DNA of 64,000 nt from Thinopyrum elongatum (Eukaryota > Streptophyta > Magnoliopsida > Poales > Poaceae), in NCBI GenBank assembly GCA_011799875.1, contig CM022301.1, positions 211,441,888 to 211,505,887 of the forward strand. The letters run 5' to 3'. The stretch's first letter is position 1, and each line of letters opens with the position of its first letter. The position numbers were made by a program, and so were the translations under genes. The notes under the pieces are model-generated. The model was not told the origin of the DNA and did no database searches. It worked only from the letters and a program-made list of their open reading frames with translations. Of this stretch, positions 8,549 through 21,654 are shown piece after piece.

Positions 8549-11500
8549 TGTGGCGCCCCGCCTGATTACCACTGTAGCCAGACGGTCGCCACGCATACCA
8601 GCCCAGGAAATCACTCTGGCATGTGTGCTTACAAGAAGTATCATGAACACCGGCATTTCTATTAATGGATATATAAGTCTTACATGAGAGTTTACAAGAG
8701 TGATGGCAGCAGAAAAGCTCTATCTAAGGCAGCATGGTCTTGGTGCGACTCCAATCCACAGGGATCTGACTGGGTTACTCTCCTAGCCCGCGAACGCTCC
8801 GGCTCCTCGTCGACGGACGACGGATCCTTACGTGAACCTGGCCACATTGAAGGCCGCTAAGTACTTTTGAATGTACTCGCAAGCAAACCAAACTAACATA
8901 TACACCAAGCAAAGCAATCTATGGCATTCAAGCATGCACTTGTTATTAGAGCAATATTAATTGTCATGACATAGCATAACTAGCTAGCAATATCAATTAT
9001 CATGTTATAGCAGGTTTATCCAGCAAGATAACTACTGAAGTAAATGCAGTAAGGTAAAGCATATTAAGTAAATATTCCATACTCCGAACATTCTCACGAT
9101 CCAATTCGATGTTGAACCAAATCCAATCCAAGTCTTTCGGTCATCCGACCACTCATCATATAGCCATCCCATGGCTAACATATCATACTCTTGACATCAT
9201 TTGATGTCTACACAAGACGAGTTCTTCCATCATTATTATCATTATTACGGTTGACCACCTAGTGAGGTCTGGACGGGCTGTCCAATACCGTGGACGCGGC
9301 TATTCGAATAGATTTTACACTCTACAGAGGTTGCGCACTTTACCCACACCATGGAGCACCTGACCTCGTGATCCCATTCGGGTGGACCAGCGTTGCTCCA
9401 ACGAAACCTGCCTGACCCGTGACTCCTCCATCGTACCACTGGCAATCATCCTCCCCCGGAGTCCTGCCCTGGGTGGCCCCTGTGTCACTCCTGACACCTG
9501 CCACCGTCGTGGCCAAACAAACTGTCCCAAACGGGGACTCCCGGTTAAACAATCAACTGGGCTCACAAGGTTATCGCCGCCTACCGGGCCAGGGTAGCGC
9601 GCACGCATAACCTTCCCTGTCGGGTGGTACCGGTGAAAGAGCACGCGATCAGACCAAGTCAAGGCCGTCCCATACCGGCAAATGAGGTTGCACGGATAAG
9701 CCCGGATAGGTGACTCAAGATCAACCGACTAGGTTTAGCTTTAGCCATCATTTAGCAAGCATGGATATTCACCATGAATAACTTAACATGGTGATAACTA
9801 TGTATGAGGTAACAACTGTAACAACCTAGCTCCATATAGCATCACAATGAGTCATTAGTGAAACAATGTTTAAATTACCAGTTATCAGTTTACAAGTTCT
9901 AGCTGCAAGTTACGACCTTCGGAAACCTTGCATAAAACTGGCAAATAAACCAGTAGCCACCAGAACGGTCTTTACAACTCAGATCTGGGACGTTACTGGA
10001 ATAACTCAACCCCGGCTCAAGACGGATGGAAAGCAGCTCAGAGCATGAGACGGTGTTGATAAAAAGAATGTAGCAGTTCCCTAAGACAGCCGAAAAGCAG
10101 CTCAGAGCATAGGGTCACTACTACAGAAAGAAATTCAACAACTGTCCAAGACGGCCGAAAAGCAGCTCAGAACACGGCCAATTGTTGAAAAGAGAACATA
10201 AAGTCGGCATCCTCCCCGGATGGCCGGAAACAGCACAGACACAGGCGTGGTGCCGTCATCGAAGAAAGTGCAAGAAAGGGTTCGTCAGGGTAACATACAG
10301 CTCACTACTACGCATACAAGCATAAGCATATTAATTTAAACATGCAAGAATAACACAGAGCAATGCTTCAGGGCATATATCAGATGGTCGGCTTGCCTGG
10401 GGTCGAAGAGTACTCCGGGAAGAAGTGCGGTGAAGCCGCGGAAGAATTCGCCGGAAAGGATTCCCTCTCAAAGGGCTGATAGAAGGGCAAGGGCAAAATG
10501 GTCATTTTCATAGTGTGAGAACATTATGAAAATGATACCATCGGGACGGGCTCGATGAACTGAGATCGTGGGCGTTGGTTTCACCTGAATCGGAGTTACG
10601 GTTGCAAAGTTGTGGATGTTCACTTTTTAGGCAGAAAAGTGCCTTAACCAGTGAACGTTCACAAAATAACCATTTCGGCCGGTGGGGTTTAAACAGAAAA
10701 CGCACTTTGCGAAAAAACGCTTTCAGAAGAGGAAAACGTATTTTCCGAAATGCGCTTCCACTTAAACAACGCGGGCCCGGGGGTTGACTTGTTTATTAGG
10801 ATGACAGGTGGGTCCCACCGCTGACCTCTCTCTCTCCTCTGCCTCCCTCTTCTTCCTCCCGTTCGCGACAGAGGGGAAGAGAGGAGGGGCCAAGGCCGCC
10901 GGTGGGGCGGGCGCCTCGCTACTCCCCAGGTCCGGCCGATGGGCGGAGTGGCTCGGGCGCTCCTCGCCGCGCCCGCTGCTCGCCGCGGGGTAGCTCGGGG
11001 CGAGCCGCAGCGCCAGGCCATGGCTTGGCCGGAACAGAGGCGAACTCCGGTGAGGTTTGCAGGCGGCTCCGGCCGTCTCCCGCAGCGCTCGGCCTACCGG
11101 CGTGCTTGTGAGGACAAGCCGCATCCATCCTCGGGGTGCAAGGACCTCGAGGAGGGCGCGAGCGAGCGTGCCGCTAGCCGTGGCGGGCGGCTGTTTCGGG
11201 CGCCGATGTCCTCGATGCCACGGCGGTCCAGAGGACGAGGCGAACGGCGGGGAAGCACCGTAGGGCTCTTGGTGATCCTCTGGAGAATAAATTGGAGGGA
11301 GGAGAGCTCAGCATTGCTCGAATTTGAGCAATGGCCGAGGTGACCATGGCCGCTAGAGAGAGGTGCTGGGGGCTCCTCGAGCGAAATTGAAGAGGAAGGG
11401 AGGGCTAGAGGGAAGAGGGGAGGATGCAGTGAGCCCGAGAGGATGCGGGGAGGGCTATTTATAGACGGGCGGTGGAGGAGGATAGGTTCGGCCGCGGCGA

Positions 11501-13131
11501 TGAGCTGGCCGGCTTCTGGAGGTTGCAGGCGACGTGGCTGGAGCCTTGCGGGTGTCGCGGCACTGCCGACCTGACGAGCAACAGGGGGAGGGGACGGCTC
11601 GGGGAGGAAACAGCCAGAGAAGGAGGTGACATCTCGAGGGTCACGGGCAGGATTGCGGCAGAGCTCGTCGCAGCTCAACGAGGAAGAATCCGGAGGGGGA
11701 AGCTGCTGGAGAAGGGCTACGTGGGTGCTGCGAGGCCGTAGGACATGCTCGGACGAGCCGAAGCTGGCCGGAGTTGACCCAACGGAGCTCACAGAGAGCA
11801 GAGCGCTGTTTTGGCATGCTCTCTGCGTGGTCACCACGTGCCCTGGACCGCACCTGCACGTCCTGCCTTGTCAAACAGGTAGATCACTTCTCAAATAGGT
11901 GAGGGAAGTGGCTAGAACCAACTAGGTGGCTCTGAGGTGAGTGAACCTTGCTGAAAAAGATTTTAACAGCAAACTTGGCTGACATTCTATGGAGAAATGG
12001 ATAGAGATATGGAACTGAAACTTTGTCATAGTGTTATGTGGTAGGAAGGACTATATGCTGACAAAATTTGAAGCCATTTGGACAAGATTTGAATGCACTT
12101 CCTTCACAACTAGGCAATCTAGTCAGAAACTGAAAATGGAAGCTGTGCTCAAATAGATTGATGAAATGAGTTGAATTTTGGTGGCGAGTGATTATTTAGG
12201 GAATATAATGAGCTGGTAAAATTTCAGCTCATTTGGAAATGCCAAAGTGGTATTTCCTTCACAGAGCTTTGAAATGGACATAAACTTAGGAAAAATTCTG
12301 TGGATGAATTGATAGAGGGATTGAGTTGATTTTTGGCCTCCATGAGTGATTTGTCAATGTTAACCACCATGAAAAATTTCAGCTCAAAAAGATCAAGGGT
12401 TCAAGCACTTCCTTTGCAAACTGAAAATCTGGATAGAATTTGCAAATGGATGCTGTGCTCAAACTTTGAACTAGGGGGCTTGGATTTTGATGGAAATGGT
12501 GAAGATATGGATAGTAGAAGCTCCACAATTTATTTGGGATTTTTCCTGGCTACCAAAATGGTAGCTCCTTTAGGAAGTGCCCAAAATGCAATATATTGGC
12601 ATTAAATAGGAAAAGGCAATTTACCTTATTTAATTATGGCCAATATTTTTGTGGGAGCTCAATATGATCACAAAGAATATCTCCACAAGTTTTCATCAAC
12701 TTTGGAGATGAATAGATATTTTCCTGGATTTAATTCCCTTAACTGGCAGAAAAAGGAATTAATTATAAAAGAAAAATATTGCAAATGACTTGGCAATATT
12801 TTTACATATCCAGGGTTTACAAAGATAGGATGATCACTGGGAAAAGTTTGGGAGGCAACCGATCAAAGGAAATTGGGGTTCCTTTGTAACTGAAAGAATC
12901 AGGGTTTCCCTTCCGGCAACTCGGAAGGTAGGGTTTCGACGGCAAAACCCTGAGAATAGGTCTTGGGTGGCAAGGATGGATTGGAGAGAATCTCTGGTTG
13001 GATAGGAAAGGCAGGCTAGATGACCATCTTCACATACCCAAGAGCGAGAGAAAACCGATAACATCGAGACAAAAAGACGGGAGTCAAATCCCGCAAAGGA
13101 AAAAAACAGGAGCGAAAACCAGGGTGTTACA
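8549..13131 (-). repeat. LARD 3' LTR (left in the window)
   Basis: 4583 bp, ends TGTGGCGCCCCGCC and GGTGTTACA as read on the plus strand. The GC-rich block 10800-11800 lies around the TATA box and gives many overlapping ORFs on both strands; none resembles a known protein and equivalents occur in the other LTR, so I treat them as noncoding leader. Confidence 0.88.
11456..11463 (-). promoter_or_regulatory. TATA box of the LARD 3' LTR
   Basis: Minus-strand TATAAATA within GTCTATAAATAGCC; same position in the other LTR at 18997-19004. Confidence 0.65.
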
Positions 13132-13133
13132 AA

Positions 13134-13148
13134 CCTACCCCCCTTAAG
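13134..13148 (-). other. LARD polypurine tract
   Basis: Minus-strand CTTAAGGGGGGTAGG just upstream of the 3' LTR start TGTAACACCC. Confidence 0.65.
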
Positions 13149-16071
13149 AAAATCTCGTCCTTGAGATTTCTGGGCTTACCTCCCGGAGAAGGGGGACTTA
13201 CCTGTGTGTGACTTGGATCCATCAGCTGTCTCTTCTTCGTTGGTTCACTGATCTTTTAACTACCTCTTCTGATGGACCAGATGTTGTCTCTGCACACAAC
13301 TTTCCTTGAATCCTTCTCTTTCCTGTCAGTTGTACCTTTTGTCTTGGTAGTGGTGTTGCTGGGTGGGGTAGTGGGTAATACCAGCAAACCGATCGGTTTC
13401 CATGGCCTGTAAGTGACTGCTCCGGGTTTTATTGTGATGCTCCATACCCTGACTGTTACGGGCAAGACATCCTTTCCTGGTACTAGGCTCACTTGCTCAT
13501 ATGGCCTTGAGTGAGTGGGAGTGGCTTTCTTTTTGCCGGGTTAGAATGCTCAGTCTGGCTGCGGGTTCCGTACTGACATTTCCCTGTGTCTTAGGCATTC
13601 TGACTTTGTCCTTAGGTGATCCACAATTCAAGGAACAACATGACCGAGCTATTGCTGCTATATCCCCAACTGAGATGTCAGGCATGATCACAAAGTAATC
13701 ATAGACAGTAATCTCTTATTCCAATGATGTCATGGTGTCTACGAGATGTTCGTGCTGATGTGCTTTGGGCTACTTCATCTGAATGTCTTGTTTCCAATTC
13801 CATCACTTGTGGAAAGGGTTCTGTCATATATAGCCTCTTGCTATGACCACGAAGTTGAGCATAGGACTACAGAGGCTAAACATAATATCACTATCATCTG
13901 GTGTATTCTTTCAGAGCATAGCCTTTTATCTTGGTTGATGGCCCGCATTTAGGATGAGTATGACATGTTGGATGCATTGTTGTGGCTGTGTATGCAAGAG
14001 TCTGACAAGGATTGGAAATACCACTCTGTCCATGAAGCTGTGTCTTGTTGACCTTCATGAAGGTTATTTGTACAGAACTTCTTTATTCTTGAGGATTCTT
14101 TTGATGGACCTGTAACGACCTACCAACACGGCTTCTTGGTTGTTTTTTTTTCTGGTTTGTCGGGCCTGTTCTCACAACTTACTCTTGCATATCGCGTAGG
14201 GGTTGTTGCGCTCATATCCTTCCTCGAGTTATGGGGCCAATGTTTCTCTGAACACAATCATTCTCGTGTACGAGGGGCTCGCATGAACTGATTCACTGGA
14301 CTGCATGCTCACAACATATGCAGGTGTAGGATAAATCCTTTTCATAACCACTGAGTTCTGAGGCAGACGTGTGTCTGGACTGGTTCGTGCTTCTGACAGG
14401 ATTGTCGTGGGCACTCAGAAGCTTTCCTTCATGTGGCTTGCTGCGGAAGGTCAAGTGCCTTATGCCGGAAGTTTTCCGCCATAACACGCTATAGAAGATG
14501 GGGGTGCTGTATCCCAGAAGATTTTTCTCACCAAGTGGCGTACCGAGGAAGATTGGCTGTCTTGTGTCATAAGCTTCTCCCGATAGCTTGTGGAGGAAGG
14601 CTGGGTTTCTTATACCAGAAGCCTTTCACTGCATACGCAGTCGGATCTATGGCCGATTCTGGCTTCTTTCCGAAGTATCCGAAATTTTACCCATGGCGGA
14701 GCAAAATTTGGTATAGGCCGTACCTTGTCTGAATATTGGTCATGCACATCATTTGTCCTTTTGCTGGTCTGCTCTTTGCTGTTGTAAAGGTTGCAGAACT
14801 GATGCAGGCTTCATGTTGACAATTAATTCGGAATACCCTTTGCATTCAAACCAAGTGTTGTCGATAATAAGCAGTTGACGGATAATTCCATTCGGTTCAG
14901 CTGATTTTCCAATTATGTTAGGTGCTCCTTGATTCTGGATGCTTGGAAGCTCAGTGATTCTGGGCAACCGTGAGCTCATCCTTATTCCTTGCAAACCTTG
15001 TCACAGTGCCCAGAAAATTTTGCATTTGCACCGGTGAATTCCAGAATACGCTTTGACCTTTGTACCAACGTACCGGAATTTTTGTTGCTGCTCTAGGCAC
15101 ATTCACATTCTTGAAACATGTCTTCAGTGGGGAATAAACGATTCTTGGGTCCATTGAGAAAAGACCCAGTTCACCTCACTGACAGAAATAATCCTTGTAT
15201 CGCGGACAAAATAATTTGTCCTTACTGGTGTTCATTCCTGGTAACTCATCTGACTGCTTCTCAGATATGATCTGTGCTGAGGCCAACTCTCTCAGGTATA
15301 TTCTGGCCTTGTCTGTTCCACATAGATTCTGCTTCTAACCCATTCTTCGTCCTTGACAGATCCGGTGTTGCTATTCTGAATACCAGGCAGTTGGCTTGGC
15401 TTGACTCTTACTGAATTGGGATTATTGGGTATTATCCCAGTTGTATGCTGGTCTTCTTGATGGCACTTGCAGATGGATCCAGTCGGAGCGAAGAAACGGA
15501 ACCGACAAGAGAAACAAAAACCACGAAAACCAAAGAGCAAATAAAGCTCAGATTTGCGGACCTTTCACATGTGGCCGAAGATTCACTAGTATAACTATTA
15601 TGGTGCACTCGATGCACCTCTAAGGATTTAGAAGCGAAACCACACAATGCTCCTGGTAGCAATTGGTGTCAAGCTTCTACTACTTCCTTAGGGAACATCA
15701 CACTCGATGCATGACCATAGTCAAAATGGCTTAGTCAACGATTCTAGGGTTGTCGGGGAAAAGATGGGATTATAGGTGTTTCCCAAAGGAAACTGGAGTT
15801 AAGAAGAGAAATGACATGGCTAGCAAGCAGGGTAGGGAAATCTGGTTTACCTAGGGGTTCAGGGCTCACGAGTCATTGCCGGGTGCGAGCATTTCGTACC
15901 GGAGGCAAAGGCCATGAGAGTTGGGGTCTGATGGAGCCAAAAACCTATGGGGTTGCCTTATGATCAATAGTAGCTGTGCCGGTTTGGAAAAGATGGCTCA
16001 AATCCATCTGGGCTTTCTACTGAGCACAAGACAATGAAGTCTGGCAAGGGTAACTTATAGTCAGCCTGGCT

Positions 16072-16083
16072 GCTCTGATACCA
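16072..16083 (-). other. LARD primer-binding site (initiator Met tRNA)
   Basis: Minus-strand TGGTATCAGAGC, a perfect iMet PBS, five bases after the end of the 5' LTR at 16089. Confidence 0.85.
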
Positions 16084-16088
16084 TCCGT

Positions 16089-19000
16089 TGTGGCGCCCCG
16101 CCTGATTACCACTGTAGCCAGACGGTCGCCACGCATACCAGCCCAGGAAATCACTCTGGCATGCGCGCTTACAACAAGTATCATGAACACCGGCATTTCT
16201 ATTAATGGATATATAAGTCTTACATGAGAGTTTACGAGAGTGATGGCAGCAGAAAAGCTCTATCTAAGGCAGCATGGTCTTGGTGCGGCTGCAATCCACA
16301 GGGATCTGACTGGGTTACTCTCCTAGCCCGCGAACGCTCCGGCTCCTCGTCGACAGATGACGGATCCTTACGTGAACCTGGCCACATTGAAGGCCGCTGA
16401 GTACTTTTGAATGTATTCGCAAGCAAACCAAACTAACATATACACCAAGCAAAGCAATCCATGGCATTCAAGCATGCACTTGTTATTAGAGCAATATTAA
16501 TTGTCATGACATAGCATAACTAGCTAGCAATATCAATTATCATGTTATAGCAGGTTTATCCAGCAAGATAACTATTGAAGTAAATGCAGTAAGGTAAAGC
16601 ATATTAAGTAAATATTCCATACTCCGAACATTCTCACGATCCAATCCGATGTTGAACCAAATCCAATCCAAGTCTTTCGGTCATCCGACCACTCATCATA
16701 TAGCCATCCCATGGCTAACATATCATACTCCTAACATCATTTGATGTCTACACAAGACGAGTTCTTCCATCATTATTATCATTATTACGGTTGACCACCT
16801 AGTGAGGTCTGGACGAGCTGTCCAATACCATGGACGCGGCTATTCGAATAGATTTTACACTCTGCAGAGGTTGCGCACTTTACCCACACCATGGAGCACC
16901 TGACCTCGTGATCCCATTCGGGTGGACCAGCGTTGCTCCAACGAAACCTGCCTGACCCGTGACTCCTCCATCGTACCACTGGCAATCATCCTCCCCCGGA
17001 GTCCTGCCCTGGGTGGCCCCTGTGTCACTCCTGACACCTGCCACCGTCGTGGCCAAACAAACTGTCCCAAACGGGGACTCCCGGGTTAAACAATCAACTG
17101 GGCTCACAAGGTTATCGCCGCCTACCGGGCCAGGGTAGCGCACACACATAACCTTCCCTGTCGGGTGGTACCGGTGAAAGAGCATGCGACCAGACCAAGT
17201 CAAGGCCGTCCCATACCGGCAAATGTGGTTGCACGGATAAGCCCGGACAGGTGACTCAAGATCAACCGACTAGGTTTAGCTTTAGCCATCATTTAGCAAG
17301 CATGGATATTCACCATGAATAACTTAACATGGTGATAACTATGTATGAGGTAACAACTATAACAACCTATCTCCATATAGCATCACAATGAGTCATTAGT
17401 GAAACAATGTTTAAATGACCAGTTATCAGTTTACAAGTTCTAGCTGCAAGTTACGACCTTCGGAACCCTTGCATAAAACCGGCAAATAAACCAGTAGCCA
17501 CCAGAACGGTCTTTACAACTCAGATCTGGGACGTTACTGGAATAACTCAACCCCGGCTCAAGACGGCTGGAAAGCAGCTTAGAGCATGAGACAGTGTTGA
17601 TAAAAAGAATGTAGCAGTTCCCTAAGACAGCCGAAAAGCAGCTTAGAGCATAGGGTCACTACTACAGAAAGAAATTCAACAACTGTCTGAGACGGCCGAA
17701 AAGCAGCTCAGAACAGTGCTAGCTGTTGAAAAGAGAACATAAAGTCGGCATCCACCCCGGACGGCCGGAAACAGCACAGACACAGGCGTGGTGCCGTTAT
17801 CGAAGAAAGTGCAAGCAAGGGTTCATCAGGGTCACATACAACTCACTACTACGCATACAAGCATAAGCATATTAATTCAAACATGCAAGAATAACACAGA
17901 GCAATGCTTCAGGGCATATATCAGATGGTCGGCTTGCCTGGGGTCGAAGAATACTCCGGGAAGAAGTGCGGTGAAGCCGCGGAAGAATTCGCCGGAAAGG
18001 ATTCCCTCTCGGAGGGCTGATAGAAGGGCAAGGGCAAAATGGTCATTTTCATAGTGTGAGAACATTATGAAAATGATACCATCGAGACGGGCTCGATGAA
18101 CTGAGATCGTGGGCGTTGGTTTCACCTGAATCGGAGTTACGGTTGCAAAGTTGTGGCCGTTCACTTTTTAGGCAGAAAAGTGCCTTAACCAGTGAACGTT
18201 CACAAAATAACCATTTCGGCCGGCGGGGTTTAAACAGAAAACGCACTTTGCGAAAATACGCTTTCAGAAGAGGAAAACGTATTTTTCGAAATGCGCTTCC
18301 ACTTAAACAGCGCGGGCCCGGGGGTTGACTTGTTTATTAGGATGACAGGCGGGTCCCACCGCTGACCTCTCTCTCTCCTCTGCCTCCCTCTTCTTCCTCC
18401 CGTTCGCGGCAGAGGGGAACAGAGGAGGGGCCAAGGTCGCCGGCGGGGCGTGCGCCTCGCTACTCCCCAGGTCTGGCCGACGGGCGGAGTGGCTCGGGCG
18501 CTCCTCGCCGCGCCCGCTGCTGGCCGCGTGGTAGCTCGGGGCGAGCCGCAGCGCCAGGCCATGGCTTGGCCGGAGCAGAGGCGAACTCCGGCGAAGTTTG
18601 CAAGCGGCTCCGGCCATCTCCCGCAGCGCTCAGCCTACCAGCGTGCTCGGTAGGACAAGCCGCATGCATCCTCGGGGTGCAAGGACCTCGAGGAGGGCGC
18701 GAGCGAGCGTGCCGCTGGCCGTGGCGGGCGGCTGTTTCTGGCGCCGATGGCCTCGATGCCACGGCTGTCCAGAGGACGAGGCGAACGGCGGGGAAGCACC
18801 GTAGGGCTCTTGGCAATCCTCTGGAGAATAAATGGGAGGGAGGAGAGCTCGGCGTTGCTCGAATTTGAGCAATGGCCGAGGCGACCATGGCGGCTAGAGA
18901 GAGGTGCTGGAGGCTCCTCGAGCGAAATTGAAGAGAAAGGGAGGGCTAGAGGGAAGAGGGGAGGAGGCAGTGAGCCCGAGAGGATGCGGGGAGGGCTATT

Positions 19001-20682
19001 TATAGCCGGGCGGTGGAGGAGGATAGGTTCGGCCGCGGCGATGAGCTGGCCGGCTTCTGGAGGTTGCGGGCGACTTGGTTGGAGCCTTGTGGGTGTCGCG
19101 GCGCTGCCGACCTGACGAGCAACAGGGGAGGGGACGGCTCGGGGAGGAAACAGCCAGAGAAGGAGGTGACATCTCGAGGGTCATGGGCAGGATTGCGGCG
19201 GAGCTCGTCGCGGCTCAACGAGGAAGAATCCGGAGGGGGAAGCTGCTGGAGAGGGGCTACGTGGGTGCTGCGAGGCCGTAGGACTTGCCCGGACGAGCCG
19301 AAGCTGGCCGGAGTTGACCCAACAGAGCTCACAGAAAGCAGAGCGCCGTTTTGGCATGCTCTCTGTGTGGTCACCACGGGTGCCTCGTGCCCTGGAGCGC
19401 ACCTGCATGTCCTGCCTTGTCAAACAGGTAGATCACTTCTCAAATAGGTGAGGGAAGTGGCTAGAACCAACTAGGTGGCTCTGAGGTGAGTGAACCTTGC
19501 TGAAAAAGATTTTAACAGCAACCTTGGATGACATTCTGTGGAGAAATGGATTGATATATGGAACTGAAACTTTTTCACAGTGTTATGTGGTAGGAAGGAC
19601 TATACGCTGACAAAATTTGAAGCCATTTGGACAAGATTTGAATGCACTTCCTTCACAACTGGGCAATCTGGTCAGAAACTGAAAATGGAAGCTGTGCTCA
19701 AATAGATTGATGAAATGAGTTGAATTTTGGTGGCGAGTGATTATTTAGGGAATATAATGAGCTGGTAAAATTTCAGCTCATTTGGAAATGCCAAAGTGGT
19801 ATTTCCTTCACAGAGCTTTGAAATGGACATAAACTTAGGAAAAATTCTGTGGATGAATTGATAGAGGGATTGAGTTGATTTTTGGTCTCCATGAGTGATT
19901 TGTCAATGTTAACCACCATGAAAAATTTCAGCTCAAAAAGATCAAGGGTTCAAGCACTTCCTTTGCAAACTGAAAATCTGGACAGAATTTGCAAATGGAT
20001 GTTGTGCTCAAACTTTGAACTAGGGGGCTTGGATTTTGATGGAAATGGTGAAGATATGGATAGTAGAAGCTCCACAATTTATTTGGGATTTTTCCTGGCT
20101 ACCAAAATGGTAGCTCCTTTAGGAAGTGCCCAAAATGCAATATATTGGCATTAAATAGGAAAAGGCAATTTACCTTATTTAATTATGGCCAATATTTTTG
20201 TGGGAGCTCAATATGATCACAAAGAATATCTCCACAAGTTTTCATCAACTTTGGAGATGAATAGATATTTTCCTGGATTTAATTCCCTTAACTGGCAGAA
20301 AAAGGAATTAATTATAAAAGAAAAATATTGCAAATGACTTGGCAATATTTTTACATATCCAGGGTTTACAAAGATAGGATGATCACTGGGAAAAGTTTGG
20401 GAGGCAACCGATCAAAGGAAATTGGGGTTCCTTTGTAACTGAAAGAATCAGGGTTTCCCTTCCGGCAACTCAGAAGGTAGGGTTTCGACGGCAAAACCCT
20501 GAGAATAGGTCTTGGGTGGCAAGGATGGATTGGAGAGAATCTCTGGTTGGATAGGAAAGGTAGGCTAGATGACCATCTTCACATACCCAAGAGCGAGAGA
20601 AAACCGATAACATCGAGAGAAAAAGACGGGAGTCAAATCCTGCAAAGGAAAAAAAAACAGGAGCGAAAACCAGGGTGTTACA
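16089..20682 (-). repeat. LARD 5' LTR (right in the window)
   Basis: 4594 bp, the partner of 8549-13131, with an 11-bp length difference explained mainly by a short insertion near 19380. It drives the element from the TATA box at 18997-19004 on the minus strand. Confidence 0.88.
18997..19004 (-). promoter_or_regulatory. TATA box of the LARD 5' LTR
   Basis: Minus-strand GGCTATAAATAGCC, equivalent to 11456-11463 in the other LTR. Confidence 0.65.
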
Positions 20683-20687
20683 GTTAC
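20683..20687. repeat. Target-site duplication GTTAC (right copy)
   Basis: Matches 8544-8548 exactly. Confidence 0.9.
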
Positions 20688-21091
20688 TATGGAGCTGAAC
20701 TGGGAGGAGGACCCGTGACCGGGCAGGAGTTCTTCGGAGTTGTGGTGTGCCCTCCAAGTCAAGATTTAGCGTGATCTTCCTTTTCTTGCATCCGATCGTG
20801 TGTAACCCTAACCTTATCGGTGTCTATATAAACCGAAGGGTTTTAGTCTTTAGGGCTAGAGCAACATCCAACACCCCATTAACCTAGGGTTTAGCTCACC
20901 TGATCTCGAGGTAGATCGACTCTGTAACCATACTACACACATGAAATACAATCAAGCAGGACGTAGGGTTTTACCTCCTAGAGAGGGCTCGAACCTAGGT
21001 AAACACCGCGTTCATCGTCCCTTATTCCCCATCGATCCAAGATCCACAGCTCGGGACCCCCTACCCGAGATCCGCCGGTTTGACACCGATA

Positions 21092-21154
21092 GTATGTGCT
21101 CTATGAAAGTCTTATCAGGTGTCTTGATCTATCTCTATAGATCTTCATGCCCAA
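21092..21154 (-). pseudogene. 63-bp remnant of Copia reverse transcriptase (distal piece)
   Basis: On the minus strand this reads L-G-M-K-I-Y-R-D-R-S-R, which is the stretch directly following the L-G-K-A-A-Y-I-L encoded at 56592-56618 in BARE/Angela-type Copia RT. The frame continues across the CACTA insertion when one copy of the CAA/TTG duplication is removed. An in-frame TAG follows after S (LS*STY). At 21092 the RT is broken again by the Tat-lineage Gypsy LTR. The remainder of the RT and the RNase H region must lie left of the window. Confidence 0.88.
21152..21154. repeat. CACTA target-site duplication CAA (left copy)
   Basis: 3-bp duplication matching 56592-56594; the flanks belong to the same RT codon series, which independently pairs the two ends. 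Confidence 0.85.
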
Positions 21155-21181
21155 CACTACAAAAAAAATACACTTCCGTGA
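21155..21181 (+). repeat. CACTA left terminal inverted repeat
   Basis: CACTACAAAAAAAATACACTTCCGTGA; pairs with 56564-56591 with a few mismatches. Confidence 0.85.
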
Positions 21182-21654
21182 TGATACGTGTTTGTCATAG
21201 TAGGTCACGTTTTCTGTCATGCATGTACATCCATGACGATTTTATGACAGAATCAAGATAGTCATACCTGTGCTGTCGTAGAAGTGTTCCATGACATTAC
21301 CAAAATTATCATCACGGAAGTGTCCACTTCCATGAAGATAAATGCCGCGTCATGGAAGTGCTTTCATCAAGGGTAAACGACACGTGGCATCCACCGTAAC
21401 GGGTCACCGTTAAGATACCAGGTTCCAGTTTGGATCCGATAACCCGTTAACAGCCCAGACCAATGGCGATTTTCCATGTGTAAAATTCTCATTCGCCGAC
21501 GATCCACGTGTCAGCTCAGCGTTGGGACAGATGTCAACCGTCCATTGGACAAGAATCGCCAATGAAACGTTGACACGTGGGACGACCCAATAGAGGCCCA
21601 TATAGGTTTATAAGCTGGCCCAGGAACAGGCCCACAAGATTTTGTCAGATCTAA

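Larger units (their letters stand above)
13132..16088 (-). other. LARD internal domain, noncoding
   Basis: 2957 bp between the LTRs. No ORF above about 100 codons and no retroviral motif (no zinc knuckle, DTG or YVDD) could be seen in either strand. Between 14448 and 14690 there are about four imperfect repeats of roughly 60 bp built around CTTAT-CC-AGAAG and TTTC words. Presumably it holds packaging and dimerisation signals, because a non-autonomous element must be recognised by partner proteins. Confidence 0.75.
8549..20682 (-). mobile_element. Complete LARD (large retrotransposon derivative), Sukkula-like, minus orientation
   Basis: A 12,134-bp element with perfect GTTAC target duplications, two LTRs of 4583 and 4594 bp and a 2957-bp internal domain without a recognisable gag or pol ORF. 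LTR ends on the minus strand are TGTAACACCC and GGCGCCACA. The iMet-type PBS at 16072-16083 and the polypurine tract at 13134-13148 both put the element on the minus strand. This architecture (about 4.5-kb LTRs, about 3-kb noncoding core) is the published definition of Triticeae LARDs. A hand count gives about 11 differences in the first 380 bp of the two LTRs and 3 in a 300-bp stretch further on, so divergence is roughly 1-3 percent and insertion is recent. It is presumably mobilised in trans by an autonomous Gypsy partner. Confidence 0.88.
8479..21091 (+). repeat. 3' LTR of the Tat-lineage Gypsy, split by the LARD
   Basis: Left piece 8479-8548 and right piece 20688-21091 join at GTGGGTTAC/TATGGAGC to make an LTR of about 474 bp. 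It starts TGAGGGAGTCCTGG and ends GGTTTGACACCGATA; the last bases are expected to be CA, so the terminus has one substitution. The right piece contains a TATATAAA promoter (20826-20833) and the familiar CCGAGATCCGCCGG end. Bases 21092-21096 (GTATG) are the candidate target duplication in the Copia RT; the left copy is off the window. Confidence 0.8.

Noticed and set aside
10689..11837. Several 100-250 codon ORFs on both strands as genes
   Set aside because: They lie in the GC-rich leader of a LARD LTR, recur in the partner LTR at 18230-19450 with frame differences, and show no domain.
16072..16083. Met-tRNA-like sequence as a tRNA gene
   Set aside because: Only the 12 bases complementary to the tRNA 3' end are present; it is a primer-binding site.
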